NCBI GenBank assembly: GCA_024233005.1
Contig: JACKQE010000018.1
Coordinates: 14,070 to 78,069, forward strand
Direction of reading: 5' to 3'
DNA from: Akkermansiaceae bacterium
GTDB lineage: Bacteria; Verrucomicrobiota; Verrucomicrobiia; Verrucomicrobiales; DEV007
DNA length: 64,000 nt
Shown: one piece after another, positions 43,500 to 52,770 of the stretch
Numbering within the stretch: position 1 is the first letter of the stretch
How the letters are laid out: every line of letters starts with the position of its first letter
Translations under genes and position numbers: made by a program
The notes under the pieces: generated by a model
The model's database searches: none
Seen by the model: only the letters and a program-made list of their open reading frames with translations
What the model was told of the DNA's origin: nothing

Positions 43500-45119
43500 A
43501 TGCCCCACTACAACGTCCTCGTCGCCGATCCCATCGCTGAAAAAGGAATCGAAGAGCTCCAGATGGATCCATCCATCACCGTCGACATCAATCTCGGTGA
43601 AAACAACAAGGGGCTCAAGGAGTCCGAGCTCATCGCCCTGGCACCCGGTTACGATGCCATGGTGGTCCGCTCCGGCGTGAAAATCACCGGGGCGGTCATC
43701 GAGGCTTCCGGCGGGCGCCTCAAGGCGATCGGACGGGCCGGCGTGGGGGTCGACAACATCGACATTCCTGCGGCCACGAAACATGGGGCCGTGGTCATGA
43801 ACACCCCGGGAGGCAACACCATATCAACGGCGGAGCATGCCTTCACCCTGATGATGTCGCTGGCCCGTCACATTCCCCAGGCCCACCAATATGTGAATGA
43901 AGGCCGCTTCAAAGAGGGACGCAAGGCCTGCCAGGGAGTCGAACTCTACAACAAAACCCTGGCCATCCTCGGCATGGGACGCATCGGCTCCGAGTTTGCC
44001 CGGCGTGCCATTGCCTTTGGCATGCGTGTGGTGGCCTATGACCCCTACCTCTCGGAAAGCAAGGCCAAACTGCTCCGGGTGGAACTCTGCGACGACATCG
44101 ACAGTGCCGTGAGCCAGGCGGACTTCATCACGCTCCACATGCCGAAAACGAAGGAGACGACACACATGATCGACCGTGCCCGCATCGCCAAAATGAAAAA
44201 GGGCGTGCGGATCATCAACTGCGCCCGGGGCGGGCTCATCGATGAAACGGCCCTCCTGGAAGGTCTCGAAAGCGGTCAGGTCGGAGGGGCGGCACTGGAT
44301 GTGTTCGAGGTCGAACCCCCGCCGGAAACCTTCGGCCTCCTGAAACGGCAAGACGTCGTGTTGACCCCCCATTTGGGAGCCTCCACCGAGGAGGCCCAGG
44401 AGAATGTCGGCATTGAAATCGCGGTGGCGATCCGGGACATGCTGCTGACCGGATCCGTGGCCAATGCGGTCAACATGCCGAACATTGACAGCCAGACCAT
44501 GGCCCGCATCGGTGGTCATCTGCGCCTGGCCGAAGTGCTGGGCCGCATCGCCTCCCAACTCGCCCCGCGCCAGCCTGATGTGTTCCGCATCGAATACACC
44601 GGACATGTCGCCTCCCTCGACACCACTCTGATTACCCGGGCCAGCCTCAAAGGGTATCTCGACGTTGTTTCGGGACCGGGTTCGGCGAATTACCTCAACG
44701 CCCCGTCCCTCGCGGAAGGCCGTGGCATGCGGGTCACGGAAACCCGGCCCGCCGGACCGGCGGAGTTCACCGATCTCATCGAAGTGGTGGTTGGGAGCGG
44801 CAAGGAATCTGTTTCGGTCGCGGGCACTTTCTTCGGCAGCCAGCCGCGCATCGTCAAGCTGCGCGGCCGCTATGTGGAAGCGGCACCGGAAGGTTGCCTG
44901 CTCCTCCTAGAAAATGAGGACGCCCCCGGGATGGTCGGTGCGGTCGGGGTCATGCTCGGCGAACACCGGATCAATATCGCAAGCATGTCCCTGAGCCGCA
45001 ACAATGCCGGCGGACGCGCGCTCAGTGTGCTGAATCTGGACTCCACCCCGGACGATGCCCTGCTCGCCAAACTGGAGCAGATCGACGGCATCACCGAAGC
45101 CAAGGCCTTGTCGCTTTGA
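43500..45119 (+). CDS. serA: D-3-phosphoglycerate dehydrogenase
   Basis: SerA oxidises 3-phosphoglycerate to phosphohydroxypyruvate, the first step of serine synthesis. The 539-residue product is the long form with catalytic, NAD, ASB and ACT domains. Seen: VGVDNIDIPAATKHGAVVMNTPGGNTISTAEHAF, the NAD loop LGMGRIGSEFARRA, GVRIINCARGGLIDETAL and TPHLGASTEEAQENVG with the catalytic His. The last 75 residues form the ACT domain (LLLENEDAPGMVGAVGVMLGEHRINIASM), which usually binds serine for feedback inhibition. No serB or serC lies in the window. The start follows a CT-rich leader. Confidence 0.97.
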   Translation: MPHYNVLVADPIAEKGIEELQMDPSITVDINLGENNKGLKESELIALAPGYDAMVVRSGVKITGAVIEASGGRLKAIGRAGVGVDNIDIPAATKHGAVVMNTPGGNTISTAEHAFTLMMSLARHIPQAHQYVNEGRFKEGRKACQGVELYNKTLAILGMGRIGSEFARRAIAFGMRVVAYDPYLSESKAKLLRVELCDDIDSAVSQADFITLHMPKTKETTHMIDRARIAKMKKGVRIINCARGGLIDETALLEGLESGQVGGAALDVFEVEPPPETFGLLKRQDVVLTPHLGASTEEAQENVGIEIAVAIRDMLLTGSVANAVNMPNIDSQTMARIGGHLRLAEVLGRIASQLAPRQPDVFRIEYTGHVASLDTTLITRASLKGYLDVVSGPGSANYLNAPSLAEGRGMRVTETRPAGPAEFTDLIEVVVGSGKESVSVAGTFFGSQPRIVKLRGRYVEAAPEGCLLLLENEDAPGMVGAVGVMLGEHRINIASMSLSRNNAGGRALSVLNLDSTPDDALLAKLEQIDGITEAKALSL

Positions 45120-45230
45120 GCCAGGTCCGGCGACGGCGGTCTGAGATCGGCGTTTCTCCCGCCGGAGTCGGTCCCTCGCTGAGGCGCGTCCCCCAAAGTG
45201 CGGTGCCCCAGATTCAGGGGAGCTGGTTTT

Positions 45231-48200
45231 TCACAGAGTCCCGTCCTTCAGTTGGGAAATTTCCGCGCCGCTCAGGGCGCGTGTCAGAACCCGGAAATCA
45301 TCGAAATCTCCCCGGGTGAAGACCGCATCATTCGGCCCGTATCCCAAATAGATGGCCCCGGGATTCCCGACCGTGGTTCCTTTCAAGGCGGTCGATGATT
45401 CCAGGGCTCCGTCGAGCCACAATTCCAGGGCTTTCCCACGCCGCACCAGAGCCACGTGGGTCCATTGTCCCAGCACCAGCGGCTTCGTGCTGGCACCCGA
45501 CTCATTGAAATACTTGTCCGTCCCGAGAGAGTAGCCTATGCGGTTGCTGTCCGGAAAAAGGTAGAGTCCGAAAGCACGCTGGGCCCAGGTGTTGCCTTTC
45601 TTCGCCAACGCCCGCCACTGCCCGGTGTTGGACCGGCGCAGGTTGACCCACAACCCCACGGTAAAATCGCCGTTCTCCGCTCCGACATTCAATGCCGGCG
45701 TGTGGGCAATTTTGACATGCCCATTGACTCCATTGAGGCGGACAGCCTGGCCCAACTTGCCCGCCACCCATTGGGTCCCTCCCTGCAACAGTCCCGGCCC
45801 CCCGACACGGCCCGCATCCATGGCGGTCGTTCCGGATCCCTCGTCAAAACTCCACCGCGATCCCTCGATGGACGGGGCAGGTTCAGTGGGTTCGGTGGCA
45901 GGTTCGGTCTCAGCCAGCAAAGTCAGGACCTCGGCCTCAGACAATGCCCTTTCGAAAACCTGAAAATCATCGAACGCTCCTTTCATCGGCATCGCATCAT
46001 CCGGGCTGCGTCCCAGATAAAAGGCCCCAGGATTGCCCAAGGTGGTGCCTTTCAGGGTCACAACCGCATCGAGAACGCCATCAAGATACAGCTCCAGGCG
46101 GCTGCCACGTTTCAGCAGCGCAATGTGGGTCCACTCACCGACGGTTAATGGGGACGCGCTCGTGCCGGCTTCGTTCCAATTGGCGGAAGTGCTCACCGAC
46201 ACCCCGAGCCGTGTCGAATTTGGGAACAGGTAGATCCCGAACGCGCGGGCCGTGGCCTGGTCCCCTTTTTTCGCGATGCAGTGCCATTGGCCATTGTTTG
46301 GTGCCTGCAGTTGATACCAGAAGGCGATCGTGAAATCCGCTCCTCCAGCCCCGATATTGAGGGGAGCATCGTGGGGAATGGTGATGAGACCGGTCACGCC
46401 ATCACACGCGACTCCTGTGCCGGACCTGCCCGTCATCCAAGTAGCGCCACCTGACAAGGTTCCTTTCCGGTTGCTCCCCGAGACATCCCGCACAGTCAAT
46501 CCGGCTCCCTCATCGAAGGGCAGTTTCAACAGGCGCCCATCCAACACGCTGCTGCCGCTTCCACTGCCACTGCCACTGTCCGTTCCACTGCCGCTACCCG
46601 TTCCCGTTCCGCCAGCTGACCCGGAGCCACCACTACCACTGGTTCCGGAAATGGTCAGGGTGAACGATTCCGCATCGGTGCCCCCGCGGCCATCGCTGAC
46701 CGTGACGGACACCGCGAACACTCCGCTGGCTGTTGGAATTCCGGACAGCATTCCGGAGGCCGCGTTGCAAACCAAGCCTCCCGGCAGACCGGAAGCAGCG
46801 AAGGTGAGCCGATCCCCATCGGGATCGGAGGCGGTTAGGGTTACAGTCAGACTTTGCCCGGTCGTGCCACTCCGGCCTCCGATGGCGCCCAAAACCGGAG
46901 GCCGGTTGGCTTGGCTGATGTTCCAGGAAACAGTTTCACTGTCTGTGCCTCCCCGGCCATCGTTGACCGAAAGGGTGGCAACCGTGGTGCCCGCCTTGGT
47001 GGGGGTTCCGGTGATCCGTCCAGACTTTCCGTCCAAAGTTAGCCCCGCAGGCAGAGCCACCGCAGTGTAAGTCAAGACGTCGCCATCCTGGTCGGTCGCC
47101 GAAAGGGTCAGGGCCACCGCCTGCCCCACGCTTCCGCTTTGGGCGCCGATCGCGCCGAGCAATGGCTCGTGGTTGCCGGAAAATGAGGACGCCTGCACGT
47201 CGGTGTTGTTGGGAAATTGTCCGCTGCTGACCGGAGTCCCCCAGTCTCCGACAGAGTTGGAGAGGTAAAACTCATAATCCTTGATCCGTCCGTTCTGACC
47301 GTTCTGTCTTGGCAGATACCGGAATCCGGAAATAACTTCGGAACGGCCCAGATCTATGACAAACTCATGGGGATGGCGGGTCGTGACGGTATACCATGAG
47401 GTGTGCCACATGGTTGTCGGATTGCCATCCAGGATGTTCTTGACCAGTCCGTTGCCATAAGGTTCCTCGCTGTCGCAGGAGAGAATGCGCCATCCGGAGC
47501 GATCCAAGGAACGCCCCTCCGCATCCACCAAGTTGAACTCCGCCACACTGGTCCAGGGGTTACCATTGACTTCGCTTTTGGCGACGAAACGAGCATACCG
47601 GTAACCGGTTTCCGCCGGGTATTCCGAAGCCTCCAGGCTGGTGATCCAGTCCCGGACCACCGCCATCGCCGGAGCATCGATGCGGTGACGCCCGAGAGGA
47701 GGCATCGCCATCGAGGCGTCCTCCGTGTTCTGGCGCAAAAACCCCATGGAGCGTCCGGGATCCCCGGGCACCACTTCTCTTGCGCCACTGACTCCGAAGG
47801 CGTTCCGGATCGGTCCGTTGATGACCCCGGAAAGACTCAGGGGAGTCGTCAGCCGGTAGTCAAACTCTGCCACTCCTCCAGCGGGGTTGTGGCAATGGGC
47901 GCAGTTGGCATCCAGGTAACTGCGGGCTCTCAGCTCCAGGGAGGCGGAGGTATTCGCGTAATGGGCCGAGGTGACATAAGTGTTGAGCAGGGATTCATTG
48001 AGCGGGGCAGTGAAAAAGCCTAGCCGGTTCAGAGTAACCAATTGGTTGGCCGAACGTCCCGTGGCCGGATAGGTGATGGTACCGTTGAGTTGCCGGGTGT
48101 TCACCCCGAGGGCGCGTCCGGAGCTGGCATTGTGGCATTGCAGGCATTGGCTGCGGGAAGGAAAGGTCCAGGTCTGACTCTGCCCTCCCGCCGTGATGGA

Positions 48201-49958
48201 CCGATCCTCTCCATCGAACAGCAGATCCGCATCCGAACCGTCGTCCTTCCACCGGTAACTCATGCCATACCATTCCCCGTCATTGCCGAGCACGAGGAAC
48301 CGCGTTTCGATCCGTTTCCCGCGCAAATCGAACTGCTTCACGATCACCGTTCCCTTGGGAAACACCCAGTGGCCATTTTCTGAAAACACGATTCTTTCAG
48401 CGGTGGTGTTGGGCCGACCATCATTGGGCAGGGCCATCCAGCGTTGTTTGTCGGCTCCATCGGTCCAGAGCGGGGCGTTGACCCCGTAGGGAATCAGTCC
48501 CGGAGCGGGCGTCAAAGCGGCGGTGTTGCTGAAAGCGCCGGTCTCGGAGAGTTTCAACGGAGGTTCCGCCACAACGGTGCCGCTCCGCGCCAATTTGAGA
48601 ATGCGGCCGCCATCGAGATCAGTGCCATACAGGCTGAGCACGTAGAGTTCCCCCTCGTTGTCCAAGGCAAAACTCGAGAGGCCGTTCTTCGGGCCGGGGC
48701 CAATCCGCTGCAGGTTTACCAAATCCTCGCGCGTCGCGGTGCCATCGGGATGCCGCGTCAAGGCCCAGATCCGGCCAGTGTTATGGTCTCCAAAAACATA
48801 CTTGCCGCCCAGAGCCGAGGCAAAGGTCCGGCCCCGGTAGACATAGCCGCCGATGACACAACCGCCGTCACCACGGCCATAGTCATGGAGAGGAGCACGA
48901 TCGGTGCCGAGCAGTGGGTTCGGCCTCGCTTTGGGGCCGTTGACCGATCCCTCGCGGTAGGGCCACTGCAGATTGGCGGCCTTGGTGACGAGACTGATTT
49001 CTTCCCGGGTGGACTGACCGATATCACCAAGATAAATATCGCCGGTCACAGGATCCCTGGTCATGCGGTGGGGACTGCGGGTGCCGATACACCAGAACTC
49101 CTCCAAACGGCTGCCATCCGGCGCCAGCCAGGGGTTGTCGTTGGGAATGAAATAGTTTTGGGTGTAACTGCCGGGCCATCCCGCGGGAGGAGCTTCGGGA
49201 ATGATCGGCTGACGACGGATGGGATGGCTGACGGAGCCCCCTTTGCGGTCCACATCGATGCGGATGACCCCGCCCAGAAGACGACCGGTGAGGCTCTGGG
49301 TGGCGTTGTATTGGTCGTTGGCTCCCCCTTCGTCCCCCAGGGCAAGATAGAGAAAGCCTTCCGGACCAAAAAACATCCCACCCCCGTTATGCCAGTTGTG
49401 CCGGTCATACTGGTTGATCAGGATCTGTTCGCTGCCGGGATCAATCGAGGAAGCGGTGGCGCTCCAAGTCAGGCGGGACAGGCGCAGGAAGGCCCGCTGC
49501 ATGTCTGATTTGTTGACCGTGAAACGATAGTAAAGGTAGAGATAATCGCGGTTAGGTGAACCGGGCACCCCGTATTCGGGATGGAAGGCAATGCCAAGGG
49601 CGCCACTGTCCTCCTGGCTCTCCACCCGGTTGCGGAAGTCGATCAGCACCGTTTTCGCGGCGGTGGCGCTGTCATTTTCGAACGTCACGAGACGCCCGGC
49701 CTTTTCCAACACCAGCATGCGGTTGGTTCCGGGAACGGGCAGCATCTGCACCGGATCGATGAACGTCAGGTTGGGAAATGCCGGGAGCAGTGTCCACGCT
49801 CCATCGCTGACCGGGGTCTGTGAAGGAAGCTTGCCATTGAGGAAGGGTCCGATCGCCTCGGCGCGGTCCAGACCACTCTGAGCGGGAGCATTCTCGAGGA
49901 GCATGGCCGCCCCGAAGAAGCAGGCGAGCGCTTTCCATGGGATCGATGTCGCCCTCAT
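45231..49958 (-). CDS. Very large secreted sugar-dehydrogenase-like protein with cytochrome c motifs, Ig-like and LamG-like domains
   Basis: The 1575-residue product has a signal peptide and, from about residue 45 to 475, a beta-propeller of the PQQ glucose/sorbosone dehydrogenase type (DSGALGIAFHPEYG, GGGMFFGPEGFLYLALGDEGG, GDIYLGDIGQSTREEI). Residues about 490-770 hold two CxxCH motifs (CLQCH near 602, CAHCH near 686), as in haem c proteins. Next come an F5/8C-like domain (about 780-925), two putative Ig-like (He_PIG) repeats (930-1105), a Gly/Ser linker and two LamG-like domains (about 1140-1350 and 1355-1575) that are similar to each other. I infer an extracellular sugar oxidase that binds a glycan or surface. 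Its ATG overlaps the lipoprotein stop by four bases, so the two are translationally coupled. Confidence 0.8.
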   Translation of the reverse strand: MRATSIPWKALACFFGAAMLLENAPAQSGLDRAEAIGPFLNGKLPSQTPVSDGAWTLLPAFPNLTFIDPVQMLPVPGTNRMLVLEKAGRLVTFENDSATAAKTVLIDFRNRVESQEDSGALGIAFHPEYGVPGSPNRDYLYLYYRFTVNKSDMQRAFLRLSRLTWSATASSIDPGSEQILINQYDRHNWHNGGGMFFGPEGFLYLALGDEGGANDQYNATQSLTGRLLGGVIRIDVDRKGGSVSHPIRRQPIIPEAPPAGWPGSYTQNYFIPNDNPWLAPDGSRLEEFWCIGTRSPHRMTRDPVTGDIYLGDIGQSTREEISLVTKAANLQWPYREGSVNGPKARPNPLLGTDRAPLHDYGRGDGGCVIGGYVYRGRTFASALGGKYVFGDHNTGRIWALTRHPDGTATREDLVNLQRIGPGPKNGLSSFALDNEGELYVLSLYGTDLDGGRILKLARSGTVVAEPPLKLSETGAFSNTAALTPAPGLIPYGVNAPLWTDGADKQRWMALPNDGRPNTTAERIVFSENGHWVFPKGTVIVKQFDLRGKRIETRFLVLGNDGEWYGMSYRWKDDGSDADLLFDGEDRSITAGGQSQTWTFPSRSQCLQCHNASSGRALGVNTRQLNGTITYPATGRSANQLVTLNRLGFFTAPLNESLLNTYVTSAHYANTSASLELRARSYLDANCAHCHNPAGGVAEFDYRLTTPLSLSGVINGPIRNAFGVSGAREVVPGDPGRSMGFLRQNTEDASMAMPPLGRHRIDAPAMAVVRDWITSLEASEYPAETGYRYARFVAKSEVNGNPWTSVAEFNLVDAEGRSLDRSGWRILSCDSEEPYGNGLVKNILDGNPTTMWHTSWYTVTTRHPHEFVIDLGRSEVISGFRYLPRQNGQNGRIKDYEFYLSNSVGDWGTPVSSGQFPNNTDVQASSFSGNHEPLLGAIGAQSGSVGQAVALTLSATDQDGDVLTYTAVALPAGLTLDGKSGRITGTPTKAGTTVATLSVNDGRGGTDSETVSWNISQANRPPVLGAIGGRSGTTGQSLTVTLTASDPDGDRLTFAASGLPGGLVCNAASGMLSGIPTASGVFAVSVTVSDGRGGTDAESFTLTISGTSGSGGSGSAGGTGTGSGSGTDSGSGSGSGSSVLDGRLLKLPFDEGAGLTVRDVSGSNRKGTLSGGATWMTGRSGTGVACDGVTGLITIPHDAPLNIGAGGADFTIAFWYQLQAPNNGQWHCIAKKGDQATARAFGIYLFPNSTRLGVSVSTSANWNEAGTSASPLTVGEWTHIALLKRGSRLELYLDGVLDAVVTLKGTTLGNPGAFYLGRSPDDAMPMKGAFDDFQVFERALSEAEVLTLLAETEPATEPTEPAPSIEGSRWSFDEGSGTTAMDAGRVGGPGLLQGGTQWVAGKLGQAVRLNGVNGHVKIAHTPALNVGAENGDFTVGLWVNLRRSNTGQWRALAKKGNTWAQRAFGLYLFPDSNRIGYSLGTDKYFNESGASTKPLVLGQWTHVALVRRGKALELWLDGALESSTALKGTTVGNPGAIYLGYGPNDAVFTRGDFDDFRVLTRALSGAEISQLKDGTL
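46546..46650 (-). repeat. Low-complexity Gly/Ser linker repeat
   Basis: This stretch encodes about 35 residues of almost only Gly, Ser and Thr, with repeated GSGS units, between the second Ig-like and the first LamG-like domain of the large secreted protein. Its short repeated codons are a likely site of length change by slippage. Confidence 0.75.
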
Positions 49959-50584
49959 CTTGCCACCTCTCCTCCGGGCACCGCAAGGCCTTGGAACAAG
50001 GACTGCCATCCGTCACAGTCAGTCATCCCGTAGGCACTGAACGCCTGCCGGGCTTCTTCCGCCACCTCCGGATGATCCGCAAAAAAACGCGCCAACTCTT
50101 TGTTTCGGGCGTCCCCCCTCAGTGTCGGAGCCGGGGCATCTTTTCCCCCGGAGAGCTGGGCGGTCGCTTTGCCGAGATAGCGCAGTCGGTCGGCAAGCTC
50201 TTCCAGCCGTGGTCGGACCAGCACCGGGTCATCGCCTTTTTTCCATTCCTGAGTGATTGCCACCAGTTCCTCTATGAGGGCCTGTCGCACCCCTTCGGCC
50301 TGTTCAGGGGATTTGACCCTGCCAATCGCCGAGAGCGTCGCCTCGACCGGGCGCACAGGAATGCGGTCAGCAAATGAGGGGGAAGCAGCCTCTCCCCTCC
50401 TGTCACCAGCATCCGGATCCGCGATCGGTTCTGTGCTTCCTTGTTGCTCTTGGGAAAGCGCCTCCGGTGAACCCGGCTGGGCCACGGTGCCACCTTCCGG
50501 AGGCGGCGGTTCGGAGCATCCCACCAACAGCATCGCCCCCAACAAGGGCGCTACAAAAAGTCGGTTTTCCAAGATCGGCTTCAC
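49955..50584 (-). CDS. Lipoprotein of unknown function, coupled to the large secreted protein
   Basis: The 209-residue product (GTG start at 50584) has a lipoprotein signal: basic N-terminus, hydrophobic stretch and the lipobox LLVGC. A Pro- and Ser-rich linker of about 50 residues follows, then a helical domain of about 110 residues with no family I recognise (AEGVRQALIEELVAITQEWK, FFADHPEVAEEARQAF). Its stop overlaps the ATG of the 1575-residue gene (ATGA at 49955-49958), so the two are made together. I infer an outer-membrane or inner-membrane anchored partner of that protein. The AT-rich region upstream has inverted repeats that may control it. Confidence 0.7.
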   Translation of the reverse strand: MKPILENRLFVAPLLGAMLLVGCSEPPPPEGGTVAQPGSPEALSQEQQGSTEPIADPDAGDRRGEAASPSFADRIPVRPVEATLSAIGRVKSPEQAEGVRQALIEELVAITQEWKKGDDPVLVRPRLEELADRLRYLGKATAQLSGGKDAPAPTLRGDARNKELARFFADHPEVAEEARQAFSAYGMTDCDGWQSLFQGLAVPGGEVAR

Positions 50585-50589
50585 TTCTG

Positions 50590-50629
50590 ATAGTATGAAA
50601 ATTATGTTTCTTCATAAATTTCATACTAT
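50590..50629. promoter_or_regulatory. Inverted repeat upstream of the lipoprotein operon
   Basis: ATAGTATGAAA (50590-50600) and TTTCATACTAT (50619-50629) are perfect inverted arms of 11 bases with 18 bases between them, in an AT-rich stretch that begins 6 bases upstream of the GTG start. It could be an operator or fold as a hairpin in the 5' leader. No regulator gene lies next to it. Confidence 0.5.
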
Positions 50630-50677
50630 TCCTTAAATTTTCAAGTTTTTAATTTTTTGATACTTTCCGTAAATGGA

Positions 50678-50692
50678 TAATCTCAGAGATTA
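50678..50692. promoter_or_regulatory. Second short palindrome in the same AT-rich region
   Basis: TAATCTCAGAGATTA is a 7+1+7 palindrome lying 94 bases upstream of the lipoprotein start and 63 bases from the 3' end of the sialidase-SGNH gene. Its shape fits a binding site for a dimeric regulator, but it is a single occurrence and could be chance. Confidence 0.3.
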
Positions 50693-50754
50693 CGATCGGT
50701 TCCGGAATTCGGACTGGTTCACCTCCCGGCCACGCACTCCGGGCACCGGCGGAC

Positions 50755-52545
50755 TCAACGGACCTGTTCCCGGATTGCCGGGGTCAACAACTCCGCGATC
50801 AGGGCGTGACCCCGGTCATTGGGATGCATGCCATCCAGGAGCAGGTCGTCCACCGACTGTCCCGGGACCCTACCGTAATCCAGGAAGGCGGTCTCCACAT
50901 CGACCAGCCCGGTAGCAAGTTCCCGGGCCAATCGGCGGATCACTTCCCGGTAGGAGGCCAACACCGGAGCGTCGAAACCATCCTCCTCACGGGGTTGATA
51001 AGGAGGCTTGCCATAGACCTCCTTCAATCTTGGGGTCCATCGCAGGGAGTTGGGCGTCATCAGAATGACCTCGGCCTTGGCCTCCCGAATCTTGGTGACG
51101 AGGGTCCGCAGATTGGTTTCGTATTCGGCCAATGGAACCCGGGGCGTGCTGGCAGGCGGCGACTTCCAGACATCGACCGCCGCGTCATTGATCCCAAACA
51201 TGACCACCACCACTTTCGGGTGATGGGACAGCACATCCCGGTCCAGCCTGCCGAGAGCTGCTCGGGTGGTGTTGCCTCCTATACCGGCGTTGTAGACATT
51301 CAGAGAACTCCCCATCCGGACCAGTGCTTCCTGCAGCCGTTCCGCATAAACCTGGGACACCGCCCCCGGTCGCACGGCCGTGGTGGAATCGCCGAACATG
51401 AACAGGCCTCCCTCCGACGGCGCCGCGGCCACGACCGGCTTCGGCAAGGGAATCCCGTCCTGGGAAAGGTCGGCCACCTGGATCCGCATCCTCAGGTTGC
51501 CCTGCATCGTCGTGATCCACAACTCCCCCGGTGATTTTTCATACAGATAGGGATAGGAGACCCGACGGTTCCCCGGTTCCGCTCCGCCCGGAACATCATA
51601 CCGCGCGGCAATCACGACCGGATCCGTCCAAGTCCGGCATTCGTCCGCGGAAAAGGCCAGGCTGAGCTCCTCCCGGCTGTGGGCATCCTCCGGCCGGGCT
51701 CGCGGCGGTCGGTTCCACAGCAGGGCGATCCGGCCATCAAGAAGACGTCCCATCTGGGGACAGCACGTCACAGACTTCAGTCCGGACTGTTGAAATCCCG
51801 CCCAGGTCAGCCCCCCATCCTGCGAGGTGGCCTCGTAGAGCCACCCGCTCTCTGTCCGCAACAGGAGATACAGCGATCCATCTTTCCGCTCGATCACACT
51901 GCCTTCGATCGATCCCGCATGATCATGGCTTCCCACCCCAATGTCGAGAAGGTGGCTGCGTTTCCAGGTCAGCCCTTTGTCATCAGACACGTAAATCACG
52001 GTCGCATGACGCCACCCCGGGTAAATGATTTCCTGCCCCACGAGAACCAGGCGTCCCGTCCGTGTCTCGATCAGACTGTGAAGGCAGCCGCACCAGGTAC
52101 GGTTCAATTGTATCGGGGCTTCCCAAGTCTTTCCGTCATCCAGACTGCGGCAGACATAGGTAGGTAGAATGAACTGGCGGAACGTTTCCTCGGAGCCCCC
52201 CCAGTCGGTCCAGGCCGGCGCGGCGCGCTCCTTCAAATTCATCCAGGCCGCCACGACGACACCGTCCCGGGTGCGCAGCAAGGCCCGCTCATTGCTGACT
52301 GTGAACCGCTCTGGTTCGGAAAAAATCGGCGAACTGGCCCAGGTCTCGCCGCCGTCCTGACTGCGCCAGGCATTCTGGGAATCGATGCAGAGAAGTCCCC
52401 CGTCCCCTGTGGTGACGAAGGGTCCTTGCTGGGCCGTCGGCAAAGGGGATGCCTGCGGGTGCAGCACCAACGGGCCGGCCTGGGCACCAGCCACCCCGGC
52501 CCACCACAGCACCCCGACGGACAGTTTTCCAAGAAGGCGGTTCAT
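50755..52545 (-). CDS. Secreted sialidase-like (BNR) and SGNH-hydrolase fusion enzyme
   Basis: The 596-residue product has a signal peptide. Residues 30-365 form a sialidase-type beta-propeller with four Asp boxes: SQDGGETW (62-69), SLDDGKTW (134-141), SDDKGLTW (187-194) and SQDGGLTW (241-248). Residues 380-596 are an SGNH esterase: FGDST with nucleophile Ser387, GGN (423-425), GIND (451-454) and DGMHPND with Asp571 and His574. I infer removal of O-acyl groups and hydrolysis or recognition of a sialic-acid-like or other acidic sugar by one protein. The FRIP Arg motif of true sialidases is not evident, so the propeller may act on another sugar. A sulfatase gene diverges from it. Confidence 0.8.
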   Translation of the reverse strand: MNRLLGKLSVGVLWWAGVAGAQAGPLVLHPQASPLPTAQQGPFVTTGDGGLLCIDSQNAWRSQDGGETWASSPIFSEPERFTVSNERALLRTRDGVVVAAWMNLKERAAPAWTDWGGSEETFRQFILPTYVCRSLDDGKTWEAPIQLNRTWCGCLHSLIETRTGRLVLVGQEIIYPGWRHATVIYVSDDKGLTWKRSHLLDIGVGSHDHAGSIEGSVIERKDGSLYLLLRTESGWLYEATSQDGGLTWAGFQQSGLKSVTCCPQMGRLLDGRIALLWNRPPRARPEDAHSREELSLAFSADECRTWTDPVVIAARYDVPGGAEPGNRRVSYPYLYEKSPGELWITTMQGNLRMRIQVADLSQDGIPLPKPVVAAAPSEGGLFMFGDSTTAVRPGAVSQVYAERLQEALVRMGSSLNVYNAGIGGNTTRAALGRLDRDVLSHHPKVVVVMFGINDAAVDVWKSPPASTPRVPLAEYETNLRTLVTKIREAKAEVILMTPNSLRWTPRLKEVYGKPPYQPREEDGFDAPVLASYREVIRRLARELATGLVDVETAFLDYGRVPGQSVDDLLLDGMHPNDRGHALIAELLTPAIREQVR

Positions 52546-52770
52546 TTACAAGAAAGGAGGAAGGGTTGATCTTGGCATCCCCACCGGGTTCGGGAGGATG
52601 ATCGAGTGAAGCTGGTCGGTTTCTGGGACTCTCCAACCCGGCGGCGATGGTGTAGGAATCCATCGTTTCATGAAATCGACCGCCCGGTCAATCAGGAAGG
52701 TGGGGTCTCCCCCAAATGGGCTCGTTTTTACACTTCCCTTTTTGCCCGGTGTTTTGCATCATCGGAGATC

